A stretch of 64,000 nucleotides of DNA, from NCBI GenBank assembly GCA_964383365.1, contig CAYLHF010000004.1, positions 74,406-138,405 of the forward strand. Reading direction: 5' to 3'. Positions within the stretch are counted from its first letter, which is position 1. Each line of letters starts with the position of its first letter. This DNA comes from CAYLHF01 sp964383365 (GTDB lineage: Bacteria; Bacteroidota; Rhodothermia; Rhodothermales; UBA10348). Below the pieces are notes generated by a model. The model was given only the letters and a program-made list of their open reading frames with translations. It ran no database searches and had not been told where the DNA came from. Of the stretch, positions 53,631 through 62,074 are shown in pieces. A program made the position numbers and the translations under genes.

Positions 53631-54641
53631 CTACGACCTGTCGGAATCTATTTCGCTGTGATCACCTACGTTGATGCGACCACTGAACCCTCTGACTCCA
53701 GCTTCTCGACCAACCAGAGAATCAACCAGAGACGAGTCTTCGACAACAGAATCAGAAAACAGGATACTCCGTTCGATACGTGAACCCCGGATCGAGGCTC
53801 CCGATTCGACGGAAGTGTGCGGGCCAACAACCGTATTCTCGATGATCGCACCGTCTCCAATATAGACTGGATCGACGATCTCGGAATTTACAATCCTTCC
53901 CGCATTCGGCTCGTGGTCTCCGCGTGCCAGAATCTCCATCGTGGTCTCCCGAAGCGCTTCGATCGTGCCACAATCTAGCCAGGCCGTGACGGTAGCCGTC
54001 TTGAACAGACATTCCTCCTTCAGCATTCTATCGAACGCATCCGTGAGCTGATATTCTCCGCCGACCCCGGTGATCTCACCATCAAACAGGTATTTGATTG
54101 CCGAATCGAGTCGTTCAAGTTTCCGTACATAATAAATTCCGATCAGCGCCTCTGTCGATATCAGAGACTGAGGCTTTTCGACGAGTTCTACTATTCGATC
54201 CCCCTCTCTGACGGCAACTCCGAACCGGCTTGGATCGTCGACATGCTTCACCCAGGCGACCACGTCCGCTCCGGACAGTTCAACGCCAGGATCCATATAG
54301 AAAAGCGTATCTGCAAAAACAACGATTCCCTCTCCGTTCAAATGTCTTTCGGCACATCCTACGGCGTGGGCGGTGCCACGTGCATTTTCCTGCACCACGA
54401 ATGAAGCCAACATACCGTGACGACTACAGATGTCTGATAGGGACTCCCGAACATCTTCGCCAAAATCAGGACCGAGGATAAAAATTCCTTCGTCCATGGG
54501 TGTGGGAAGGACAGCAGAGAAGGTCTCCACGATACGCTCTACCATACTCCGTCCGCAAACAGGAAGCAGGGGCTTGGGTGTTACGTGGGAATGAGGACGC
54601 ACACGGGTACCACGACCCGCCATCGGAATGATCAGTTTCAT
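53631..54641 (-). CDS. Sugar nucleotidyltransferase (glucose-1-phosphate thymidylyltransferase-like)
   Basis: A 336-aa NTP_transferase protein with MKLIIPMAGRGTRVRPHSHVTPKPLLPVCG (signature GxGTRxxP...KP at residues 8-26), a substrate loop with GTAHAVGCAERHL, VVFADTLF and the Mg-binding GGEYQLTDAFD. The C-terminal ~80 residues are left-handed beta-helix repeats (IGDGAIIENTVVGPHTSVESG). It activates a sugar 1-phosphate to the NDP-sugar; the nucleotide and sugar are not certain. It sits just upstream of mutS2 on the same strand and might supply sugars for the surface-polysaccharide genes near 56 kb. Confidence 0.88.
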   Translation of the reverse strand: MKLIIPMAGRGTRVRPHSHVTPKPLLPVCGRSMVERIVETFSAVLPTPMDEGIFILGPDFGEDVRESLSDICSRHGMLASFVVQENARGTAHAVGCAERHLNGEGIVVFADTLFYMDPGVELSGADVVAWVKHVDDPSRFGVAVREGDRIVELVEKPQSLISTEALIGIYYVRKLERLDSAIKYLFDGEITGVGGEYQLTDAFDRMLKEECLFKTATVTAWLDCGTIEALRETTMEILARGDHEPNAGRIVNSEIVDPVYIGDGAIIENTVVGPHTSVESGASIRGSRIERSILFSDSVVEDSSLVDSLVGREAGVRGFSGRINVGDHSEIDSDRS

Positions 54642-54994
54642 ACGGAAATCGTGAACTGTTAGTACATCATCTGGCAGTGATTGTTATGGGCGGACAATAT
54701 ATAACGCGTTCTACCAGTCCGAGCCAAGAATATCTGAGCAACTTGATTCCTGACGTGCGACAGGTCGCTTCCGACTGAGCTATTCTTCACGAAGAACAAT
54801 TTCAGACCCAATTTCCAATCCATGTTGAGGGTGCAAATCGCCGTCCACACCCGTAACGAATCATTTCTAATTGAAACTTCAATCTAAATTCCTGCGTTGG
54901 TGCAACTTTCAAATCAAAAGTGTTTCTTATATTTAGCACTTTGTACTAATTAAGTACTGTTAGTAACCAGAACTACCAGACTATCCCAACGACG
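54642..54994. other. 353-nt divergent intergenic region
   Basis: Lies between the starts of the nucleotidyltransferase (minus) and TPR-protein (plus) genes and so must hold both promoters. The last ~100 nt are AT-rich, with TATATTTAG and TTTGTACTAATTAAG stretches, but no convincing -35/-10 pair was found. No RNA gene was recognised. Confidence 0.55.
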
Positions 54995-55852
54995 ATGAAC
55001 ACCATGCGTATTCGAACGGTCGGCACGGCCCTTTTCTTGCTCGCCCTCACGGTCGGCCTGTCCCAGACGTCTCCTGTTCTAGCCCAGGAATACAAAGAAG
55101 CATTCAACGCCGGAATGACGGCTGCGAAGGCAAAGGATTTCACATCGGCCATCAGTAGTTTCAAGCAAGCCATCAACGGGGCCGAGTCCGAAGGTGATGC
55201 GACGGTCGAACGTCAGTCCCGAGGAATCGTGGCCAAGATCGAATACAATCTCGGTCGCGCCTTGATGAAGAAGGACGACTATGATGGGGCGATTGCTCAT
55301 TTCGACAACGGAATTGATATCTATCCAACGTACGCGAAGAATTATCTCGCCAAAGCGAGTGCCCTGAAAAAGAAGGGAGACATCGATGCTGCCATGGCAC
55401 AGTTTGCGTCTACCATCGATGTTGCCAAGGCCTCCAGTGACAGCAAGACACGGCGTCAGGCAGAGAATGCCATTCATGATCAATATATCTATTTTGCGTC
55501 TTCTGCCCTGAGTCGCAACGGGGCCCGGACCACACGGGCGGATGCCGACGAAGCCCTCCAAAATCTGGAGAAACTCCAGGAATTCATGGCTGCCGACTCC
55601 GACGTGTTCTACTACCTGGCTGAAATTCATAAGGTGAAGGGTGCTTTTCAGGAAGCCGTCCAATTTGCTGATAAGGCGCTGACTGCCCATCATGGAAGTC
55701 GGACCGACAAGGCAAAGATCTATTTTGTGAAAGGTGAGGCCCTCGTTAGTCTCGGAAATATCGCTGCTGCTAAATCTGCATTCCAGAAGGCTCGATTCGG
55801 GAGCTACAAGGCGTCAGCACAGCATTTTATTGACACCCTCGGCACCAACTGA
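54995..55852 (+). CDS. Exported TPR-repeat protein
   Basis: A 285-aa protein with a signal peptide (LFLLALTVGLSQTSPVLAQ) and TPR units: AFNAGMTAAKAKDFTSAISSF, EYNLGRALMKKDDYDGAIAHF, YLAKASALKKKGDIDAAMAQF, then a looser region and VFYYLAEIHKVKGAFQEAVQF and AKIYFVKGEALVSLGNIAAAK. Periplasmic TPR proteins serve as scaffolds; the partner is unknown. ATG 54995 (ATG 55004 also possible). Expressed as its own unit, with a strong hairpin terminator directly after the stop. Confidence 0.82.
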   Translation: MNTMRIRTVGTALFLLALTVGLSQTSPVLAQEYKEAFNAGMTAAKAKDFTSAISSFKQAINGAESEGDATVERQSRGIVAKIEYNLGRALMKKDDYDGAIAHFDNGIDIYPTYAKNYLAKASALKKKGDIDAAMAQFASTIDVAKASSDSKTRRQAENAIHDQYIYFASSALSRNGARTTRADADEALQNLEKLQEFMAADSDVFYYLAEIHKVKGAFQEAVQFADKALTAHHGSRTDKAKIYFVKGEALVSLGNIAAAKSAFQKARFGSYKASAQHFIDTLGTN

Positions 55853-55872
55853 GTGTTGCAAGCTTTTCGTGA

Positions 55873-55906
55873 AAGCCCGCGATCCTGTCGGATCGCGGGC
55901 TTTTTT
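55873..55906 (+). terminator. Strong Rho-independent terminator after the TPR gene
   Basis: A 13-bp perfect stem (AAGCCCGCGATCC, 55873-55885; GGATCGCGGGCTT, 55890-55902) with a 4-nt TGTC loop, followed by a run of six T. It separates the TPR gene from the sugar operon that follows. Confidence 0.92.
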
Positions 55907-55982
55907 GGTTTATACTGATGCGATGATATCGATCGTCAACAGAAGCGATCAGGAACGTCATATTTCGAAAAAGCGAGTGAAT

Positions 55983-56735
55983 ATGGATACCTCCCTTATC
56001 TCAGACGAATCCCACGTCGGTGAGCAAACAAGCGTCGGTCATTATTCTGTTATCGAGCCCGGAGTGACGATTGGGTCCGGATGTATAATCGGTCATCACG
56101 TCGTCATTCGGGAGGGAACGACGATAGGAAACGATGTCCGAATCGACGACCATGCATCGATCGGAAAGCAACCCATGAAAGCCGCCAACTCGGCCATTAC
56201 GTCGGGACAGAAAGTCGGCCCCGCACAGATTGGTTCGGGCTCCATTATCGGCACTGGAGCAATTGTTTACGCGGGAACACAAGTGGGTGACGGCGTTCTG
56301 ATCGCCGATCTCGCTACGGTAAGAGAGGATGTATCGATCGGTGAGAAAACAATTGTAGGCCGGGGCGTATCGATCGAAAACAAGTGCGTTATCGGTTGCT
56401 CGTGCAAACTCGAAACGAATGCCTACATAACCGCCTATTCGACCATCGAAGATTTCGTATTCGTTGCCCCAGGAGTGCTCACCAGCAACGACAACTACGT
56501 CGGGAGAACCAAAGAGAGATTCGATCATTTCGGTGGCGTCACCGTACGGCAGGGAGGCAGACTCGGCGTCGGAAGTGTCATCCTACCCGGAATAGAGATC
56601 AAATCTGACGCACTCGTGGGGGCCGGCGCAGTCGTTACGCGGGATGCACCCAGCCAAATGATAGTTACCGGAGTACCGGGCCGTCCGGCGAGAGAGGTCC
56701 CACCAGAACAACTTCTTGAGAATCAGACGACGTAG
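55983..56735 (+). CDS. Left-handed beta-helix acyltransferase (WlbB/WbpD-like)
   Basis: A hexapeptide-repeat protein of ~250 aa (from ATG 55983; ATG 55923 also in frame). Repeats such as IEPGVTIGSGCIIGHHVVIREGT and IGEKTIVGRGVSIENKC are evident. NDNYVGRTKERFDHFGGVTV resembles the loop of the dTDP/UDP-amino-sugar N-acetyltransferases, and GAGAVVTRDAPSQMIVTGVPGRPAR closes the domain. In the Wlb/Wbp pathway this enzyme acetylates the 3-amino group of UDP-GlcNAc3NA. The next two genes supply the dehydrogenase and aminotransferase of the same route. Confidence 0.8.
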   Translation: MDTSLISDESHVGEQTSVGHYSVIEPGVTIGSGCIIGHHVVIREGTTIGNDVRIDDHASIGKQPMKAANSAITSGQKVGPAQIGSGSIIGTGAIVYAGTQVGDGVLIADLATVREDVSIGEKTIVGRGVSIENKCVIGCSCKLETNAYITAYSTIEDFVFVAPGVLTSNDNYVGRTKERFDHFGGVTVRQGGRLGVGSVILPGIEIKSDALVGAGAVVTRDAPSQMIVTGVPGRPAREVPPEQLLENQTT

Positions 56736-56753
56736 ACCAACCGAGTCAACTGG

Positions 56754-57896
56754 ATGACTATGAAAAAACTGCAGATGGTCGACCTCAGGAGTCAATATGA
56801 GGCCATCCGGAAAGAGATTGACACGGCTATTCAGCGAGTCATAGAAAACTCATCATTCATTAGAGGTCCCGAGGGTACTGCCTTCGAATCGGAACTCTCC
56901 GGGTACCTGGACGGACACCATGTCATCTCCGTGGGCAACGGTACGGATGCACTCCAGGTCGCCTTCATGGCGCTTGATCTGAAGCCGGGAGATGAGGTCA
57001 TTACCCCGTCCTTTACATTCGTTGCGACGGGCGAGGCGGCTGCACTCCTGGGAGCGGTTCCGGTTTTTGCCGATATCGATCCGGATACGTTCACCATCGA
57101 TCCAACGTCCATCGAAGAGTTGATTACGGATCGGACCCGAGCGATCGTACCCGTCCACCTTTTCGGACAGACCTGTGATATGGATCCCATCATGAACATA
57201 GCCGAAAGACACGATCTGGCGGTCATCGAGGACACGGCTCAGGCCATCGGAGCGCATTACAAAGGCCACCATGCCGGATGTATCGGGAGCATGGGTACGT
57301 TCTCATTTTTTCCCTCAAAAAATCTCGGGGCCTACGGAGACGCCGGTGCGGTCGTTACGTCCGACCCCGTCTTCCACGATCGGGTTCGACTCATTTCCAA
57401 TCATGGATCCAAACGGAAATACGAAAACGAAATCGTCGGAGTGAACAGTCGTCTGGATGGAATGCAGGCGGCCATTCTACGTGTCAAACTAGGATATCTG
57501 GAGTCCTACACGTCGGCTCGAATCGAGGCTGCAGACAGGTATGATGAGCTCCTCGCTGACATTCCTCACGTTTCCGTCCCCAAAAGACATGTCGATGGAC
57601 GACACGTATTCCACCAGTATACGATCCGAATATCGTCCGACTGGGTAAATGGGAGATCCGGACTGATCGAGCATCTCAAGACGGATGGGATTCCTCATGC
57701 CGTCTACTACCCGATTCCACTGCACAGGCTGCCCGTATTCGAATCCGGACAGCATAAGTCACGCTCGGGTTCGATGATCCACACAGACCAGGCCGCTGAT
57801 GAAGTCCTGTCGCTTCCGATGCACACGGAACTGGACGCAGATCAACAGGAATATATCGCCGGATCCATCCGGACTTTTATTACGCAGAATGGATAA
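56754..57896 (+). CDS. DegT/DnrJ/EryC1/StrS aminotransferase (WlbC-like)
   Basis: A 380-aa PLP enzyme that aminates keto-sugars. Motifs: DLRSQYEAIRKEID, SVGNGTDALQVAFMALDLKPGDEVITPSFTFVATGEA, the PLP-phosphate and substrate loops AVIEDTAQAIGAHYKGHHAGCIG and FSFFPSKNLGAYGDAGAVVT, where the lysine of PSKNLG forms the aldimine. NGRSGLIEHLKTDGIPHAVYYPIPLHRLPVF belongs to the C-terminal part. In the Wlb scheme it transaminates 3-keto-UDP-GlcNAcA using glutamate. Lies 18 nt after the acyltransferase gene and 18 nt before the oxidoreductase gene. Confidence 0.9.
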   Translation: MTMKKLQMVDLRSQYEAIRKEIDTAIQRVIENSSFIRGPEGTAFESELSGYLDGHHVISVGNGTDALQVAFMALDLKPGDEVITPSFTFVATGEAAALLGAVPVFADIDPDTFTIDPTSIEELITDRTRAIVPVHLFGQTCDMDPIMNIAERHDLAVIEDTAQAIGAHYKGHHAGCIGSMGTFSFFPSKNLGAYGDAGAVVTSDPVFHDRVRLISNHGSKRKYENEIVGVNSRLDGMQAAILRVKLGYLESYTSARIEAADRYDELLADIPHVSVPKRHVDGRHVFHQYTIRISSDWVNGRSGLIEHLKTDGIPHAVYYPIPLHRLPVFESGQHKSRSGSMIHTDQAADEVLSLPMHTELDADQQEYIAGSIRTFITQNG

Positions 57897-57914
57897 CCTC
57901 ATCGGTCGATTATT

Positions 57915-58928
57915 ATGATCGGGATAGCTCAGATAGGTGTAGGATATTGGGGGCGAAATCTACTCCGAAATTTTTCACGTTGTGAAGGCGCACGTGTCAC
58001 GGCCGTTTGCGATGCGGATCAGTCCGTTCGGGCACGTGTCGCAGCTACGTATCCCGGCATCCACACGTCGGAATCTGTCCAGGACACCTTGTCCAGATCA
58101 GATGTTGATGCCGTCGTTATCGCCACGGGAACCCCTCAGCATTTTGATGTCGCATACCAGGCTCTGAAATGCGGTAAACACGTGTTCGTCGAGAAGCCGA
58201 TGACCCAGACATCGGGAGAAGCCCGGATTCTGCTCGACGAAGCGTCGCGGCAGGGCAAAAAGCTGATGGTCGGCCACCTCTTGATGTATCATCCGGCGTT
58301 CGAATATGTCAAAGACCTTATCCGTGAAGGGCAACTCGGCGATGTATACTACACGCACAGTTTGCGGGTTAATCTCGGTATTATTCGCCAGACGGAAAAT
58401 GCATTTGAGAGCCTCGGGCCACACGACATTTCGATCGCTCTCGAGTTTATTTCTTCCCTTCCCGTCGCTGTCTCTGCCCAGGCGCAGGCCTATCTGCAAC
58501 CGGGGGTCGAGGACGTGGCATTTGCCACGATTTTCTTTGAGGATGGCAAGCTTGCGCATCTTCACACGAGCTGGCTCGACCCTCAGAAGTCCAGACGCGT
58601 TACGGTCGTCGGAAGTCGACGCATGGCTGTAATTGACGATATGGAGAGTGCCGAAAAAGTACGCCTCTACGACAAAGGGGTAGATATCAGCACCAAAGAA
58701 GGACAGTATGTCGATTTTGCCAAGGCGATGACCGTTCGCTCTGGTGACATAAAGATCCCGCGCATCGATATGCAGGAGCCGCTTCTCAATGAATGCCGAC
58801 ATTTCATTTCGTGCATTCAAGAGGATACAACACCTCGATCAGACGGGAATAACGGATATCAGGTCGTTCAGATTCTGGAAGCTGCCGTACAGTCGATGCG
58901 AAATGGAAACATCCGAATCGACCTTTAG
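57915..58928 (+). CDS. Gfo/Idh/MocA oxidoreductase (WlbA-like)
   Basis: A 337-aa NAD-dependent sugar dehydrogenase with the Rossmann start IAQIGVGYWGRNLLRNF, then AVCDADQSVRARVAATYP, VVIATGTPQHFDVAYQALKCGKHVFVEKPMT (conserved EKP motif) and the C-terminal substrate domain (LGPHDISIALEFI; VEDVAFATIFFEDGKLAHLHTSWLDP). In the Wlb/Wbp pathway the enzyme oxidises C3 of UDP-GlcNAcA, with 2-oxoglutarate recycling NADH. Final gene of the trio; the pilB stop begins 58 nt away on the other strand. Confidence 0.88.
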   Translation: MIGIAQIGVGYWGRNLLRNFSRCEGARVTAVCDADQSVRARVAATYPGIHTSESVQDTLSRSDVDAVVIATGTPQHFDVAYQALKCGKHVFVEKPMTQTSGEARILLDEASRQGKKLMVGHLLMYHPAFEYVKDLIREGQLGDVYYTHSLRVNLGIIRQTENAFESLGPHDISIALEFISSLPVAVSAQAQAYLQPGVEDVAFATIFFEDGKLAHLHTSWLDPQKSRRVTVVGSRRMAVIDDMESAEKVRLYDKGVDISTKEGQYVDFAKAMTVRSGDIKIPRIDMQEPLLNECRHFISCIQEDTTPRSDGNNGYQVVQILEAAVQSMRNGNIRIDL

Positions 58929-58986
58929 CCGTGGCCAAGCGTCATCTGGTTTCGAACATCGGTCTCGTCTCCAAACTGCTCAACGC

Positions 58987-61900
58987 TCACTCGGACCCGG
59001 TTACGCGGAGCATTTCTTCGACCGTAGTTGCTCCCATCTCCACGAGGACACGCGCTGAATCGATTAGCGTCAACATGCCCTCTTTGACTGCCAGATCCCG
59101 AATGGCGTCCTCATCTATCGCCTCAGCGGATGCCGCAATCATGTGCCTGATGGGGTCGGAGAAATACAACGTTTCGCAGACGGCTCGGCGCCCCTTATAC
59201 CCAGACCCACTACACGTCACACACGTTGAACCACGATTCGCTTTATATACGGTCGTCGAATCAATCTCCTCGTCGGTCCAACCCAAAGATTTCATCAGAA
59301 CGCGATCGGGATGATCATCCACAACCTTGCAATCCGGACAAACGCCACGGATGAGTCTCTGTGCAACGACGAGATTTATTGCGTACGCGATCAGAAACGG
59401 TTCGACCCCCATTTTATACAGTCGGCTGACGGCTGCCGGCGCATCGTTGGTATGTAGCGTCGAGAACGTGAGGTGGCCCGTATTGGCAAGCTTGATGGCG
59501 AGTTCAGCCGTGTGCTTGTCGCGCATCTCACCGACCATGACAATATCGGGGTCATGGCGTAGGATTGCCCGGAGTGCCCCTTCCAGATCCAGCTTGTTAT
59601 TCAACTTGATCTGGCGAACACCGTTGATGATGTACTCGACCGGGTCTTCTACCGTGAGCACATTCACCTCAGCAGAGACTACCTGATATAGCGCGGCCAC
59701 CAACGTCGTACTCTTACCGGACCCCGTGGGACCCGTCAGGATCACCATTCCGTGCGGTTGCCGAATGGCTTTGTCAAATCGTTCGAGCGCAACATCGAGC
59801 ATACCCAGTTTTCGGAGATCCGTCAGCACTTTACGATCATCAAGAACACGGATAACTATGCTCTCTGCCCTTATTTCCTGGTTTGCAGAGGCTATTGGAA
59901 GAATGGAGACACGGAATCGAATCAGCGCATCGTCTATCTGGCGCTGAATGAATCCGTCCTGGGCGGCGTCACGCTCGAATCGATCTACGTTGGTCGAATT
60001 ATCCTTGACCACAGAAAGAAAAGCTTCCGGATGGACCTTGTCTTCCGTGTGCCATTTTCGAAGCCGACCGTCCTGTCTGAAGTGGATCTCGACCTGACGC
60101 TGAGGATTCGGGAATATGTGTATATCGGAAACCCCGAGCCGCGTCGCTTCAACGAGTGCCGCCTCGAACAGATTAATCAGTTTTGACCGTCCGATTTCTG
60201 CTTCGAGGGCATCCTCGTCCAGTAGTTCGCCCTCGGCCTCTTCGTAACTGGTTCCCAGATCGAAGGCCAGCGTGTCATCCTCAATCTTCTCCAGGAACTC
60301 GTTCTTGCGCGGGAAGAGTTCCTCCAGCAGATCCTCTATGGCTGATTCCGAGGCATATCGTAATTCGAACCGACCCAGATCCAGATTATGGAGCAGCCGA
60401 TTGATGTCAGGTCGCGTCGGATCGGGCGTGACGAAAATCATTCGACCAGATCCATTTTCGAAGTCGAGTGCATGTTCAAACGGTAGGACAAGCAAATCGA
60501 GCATCTCCTCACGATGATCGTCTGCTATGGTTTCCATCGTCAGACGCACGAAATCAAAATCAGGACGCCCTGGAGAGATTTCCTCTCTATTGAACGCATA
60601 CACCCTCGCGGCTTCTTCGTAAACGATCTCGCGATCTACACCGGACTGATCGGCCAGCGTGCGCCACAGGGCATCTCCACTACCCGCGTTTCTATGCCTC
60701 TCCGCGGCCATGGCAACAAGTTCTTCGGAGATCCTCTCGCTCCTTACCAGTGAGCGAATGACGCGATCACGAGCGATCAGCGCGTCGATCGGGGTCTCCT
60801 CCGCATTTACAATGACCGTTTCAGATGACTCGGTGGGAGTAATCTCGGACCCGGTTCCCGATTCGTCCTCGATTTCTAACACAGCCTCCGGTCCGATCTC
60901 CTCCATGCCGCTTTCGACGTCGTCGATTATCACCGAATCATCCAACGAATCGACAACCAGTTGCTCCTCGATACTCGCTGCCAGTTCTAACGTGAGAGGG
61001 TCGGCCTCCGTCGCTTCGAATGGAAGGTCACCATCGACATCTTGCTCGAGGGGTTCAACGTCACCCTCGGATACATCCGTACTCGGGACGCCAAATCTGG
61101 ACTCGTCTCCCAGCCAGAGGAGCACTTCGTCCATCCGTCGTTTTACCTCGTCCTCTGGTGCATACTGGAGTCGATAAATGGTACTGAACTGAGAAACTGC
61201 TTGTTGTACCGACTCGCACGTTGGATCTGGAGAGACCAGGATGACTCGATACTGGCCGAATTCTGGCTCGGGCTCCATGTCCACCGGAAGAATACCTGCA
61301 TCGATCAGACCGACGATCTGTTCCGTCGACAGCATGACCTGAAGTTCTTCTGCGAATTCCCGCGTGGGTGCTGCATCGAGGTACGGATACCTTTCATACC
61401 CTTCAATCTGTGCCACCGCAGCGTAAATGGCCTCGGCTTCTACGCCATCCACCTCTGCCACAACTCGCCACAGACTTCTGGATGGATCTTTTTTCTGGAT
61501 GGCCTCAAAAACGTGCGACATATTGATCAGTCCCCAGTGCATGAGGGAGAGGATCGTGTCGTCCTTGATTATTCCGGAGACGGATAGCTCCGCTGAATTG
61601 TCTTCCGATTCCTGGTTAAGAGGCGTGGACAGCTCTTCCGATGAATCGGTAGTCGAGTTCAGTTCCTCTTCGGAAATAGATTCGAGTGCATCATTCACCT
61701 CCGCATCCAACATCATCTCATCGATGAGATGGTTTACTTCTGCGTCAATCGTAATGCTCGTCTCCGGGGTAATGTCATTCCGGTTTACCTTCGTAGGCGT
61801 GACTTCGTTTGTCTCTTCGTTTGCCGACATCAGATCGCCGGAAACGACTTCTTCGGACGTGTGAATGTCAGCAACATCCGTACTCGACACCAACGCCTCC

Positions 61901-62049
61901 AGCAAATCATTATCCGACATGGACGTTAATTCTTGCAGCACCTCGTCCAGCACCGCCTTCTGGTGACGCGATGAAATGGGATGCTCATTCCGATCTGAGG
62001 AAGGTCGGTCCCCTTTTCTTTTCGATATGTCAGATGGTCTTAACGACAT
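58987..62049 (-). CDS. PilB/GspE-family assembly ATPase with a duplicated N-terminal module
   Basis: A 1020-aa secretion/pilus ATPase, almost twice the normal ~570 aa. The C-terminal ~430 residues are canonical: Walker A LTGPTGSGKSTT, Asp box around LTVEDPVEYI, Walker B IVMVGEMRD, His box LTFSTLHTNDAP, and a four-cysteine zinc site (CPDC ... CVTC). Ahead of it are two related T2SSE_N/MshEN-like modules: residues ~165-320 (WGLINMSHVFEAI, VILVSPDPT) and ~435-590 (RSERISEELVAMA, MIFVTPDPTRPDINRLL). These are joined by very acidic linkers. The extra module may bind c-di-GMP or a regulator. Upstream of pilC and a pilin-like gene. Confidence 0.92.
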   Translation of the reverse strand: MSLRPSDISKRKGDRPSSDRNEHPISSRHQKAVLDEVLQELTSMSDNDLLEALVSSTDVADIHTSEEVVSGDLMSANEETNEVTPTKVNRNDITPETSITIDAEVNHLIDEMMLDAEVNDALESISEEELNSTTDSSEELSTPLNQESEDNSAELSVSGIIKDDTILSLMHWGLINMSHVFEAIQKKDPSRSLWRVVAEVDGVEAEAIYAAVAQIEGYERYPYLDAAPTREFAEELQVMLSTEQIVGLIDAGILPVDMEPEPEFGQYRVILVSPDPTCESVQQAVSQFSTIYRLQYAPEDEVKRRMDEVLLWLGDESRFGVPSTDVSEGDVEPLEQDVDGDLPFEATEADPLTLELAASIEEQLVVDSLDDSVIIDDVESGMEEIGPEAVLEIEDESGTGSEITPTESSETVIVNAEETPIDALIARDRVIRSLVRSERISEELVAMAAERHRNAGSGDALWRTLADQSGVDREIVYEEAARVYAFNREEISPGRPDFDFVRLTMETIADDHREEMLDLLVLPFEHALDFENGSGRMIFVTPDPTRPDINRLLHNLDLGRFELRYASESAIEDLLEELFPRKNEFLEKIEDDTLAFDLGTSYEEAEGELLDEDALEAEIGRSKLINLFEAALVEATRLGVSDIHIFPNPQRQVEIHFRQDGRLRKWHTEDKVHPEAFLSVVKDNSTNVDRFERDAAQDGFIQRQIDDALIRFRVSILPIASANQEIRAESIVIRVLDDRKVLTDLRKLGMLDVALERFDKAIRQPHGMVILTGPTGSGKSTTLVAALYQVVSAEVNVLTVEDPVEYIINGVRQIKLNNKLDLEGALRAILRHDPDIVMVGEMRDKHTAELAIKLANTGHLTFSTLHTNDAPAAVSRLYKMGVEPFLIAYAINLVVAQRLIRGVCPDCKVVDDHPDRVLMKSLGWTDEEIDSTTVYKANRGSTCVTCSGSGYKGRRAVCETLYFSDPIRHMIAASAEAIDEDAIRDLAVKEGMLTLIDSARVLVEMGATTVEEMLRVTGSE

Positions 62050-62074
62050 CGTTTATTGACGAACACCACGGGTG

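Noticed and set aside
54659..54850. 63-aa minus-strand ORF in the divergent intergenic region
   Set aside because: No motif, no ribosome-binding site, and it overlaps the region that should hold the promoters.
58098..58820. 240-aa minus-strand ORF opposite the wlbA-like gene
   Set aside because: Shadow of a clear Gfo/Idh oxidoreductase gene.
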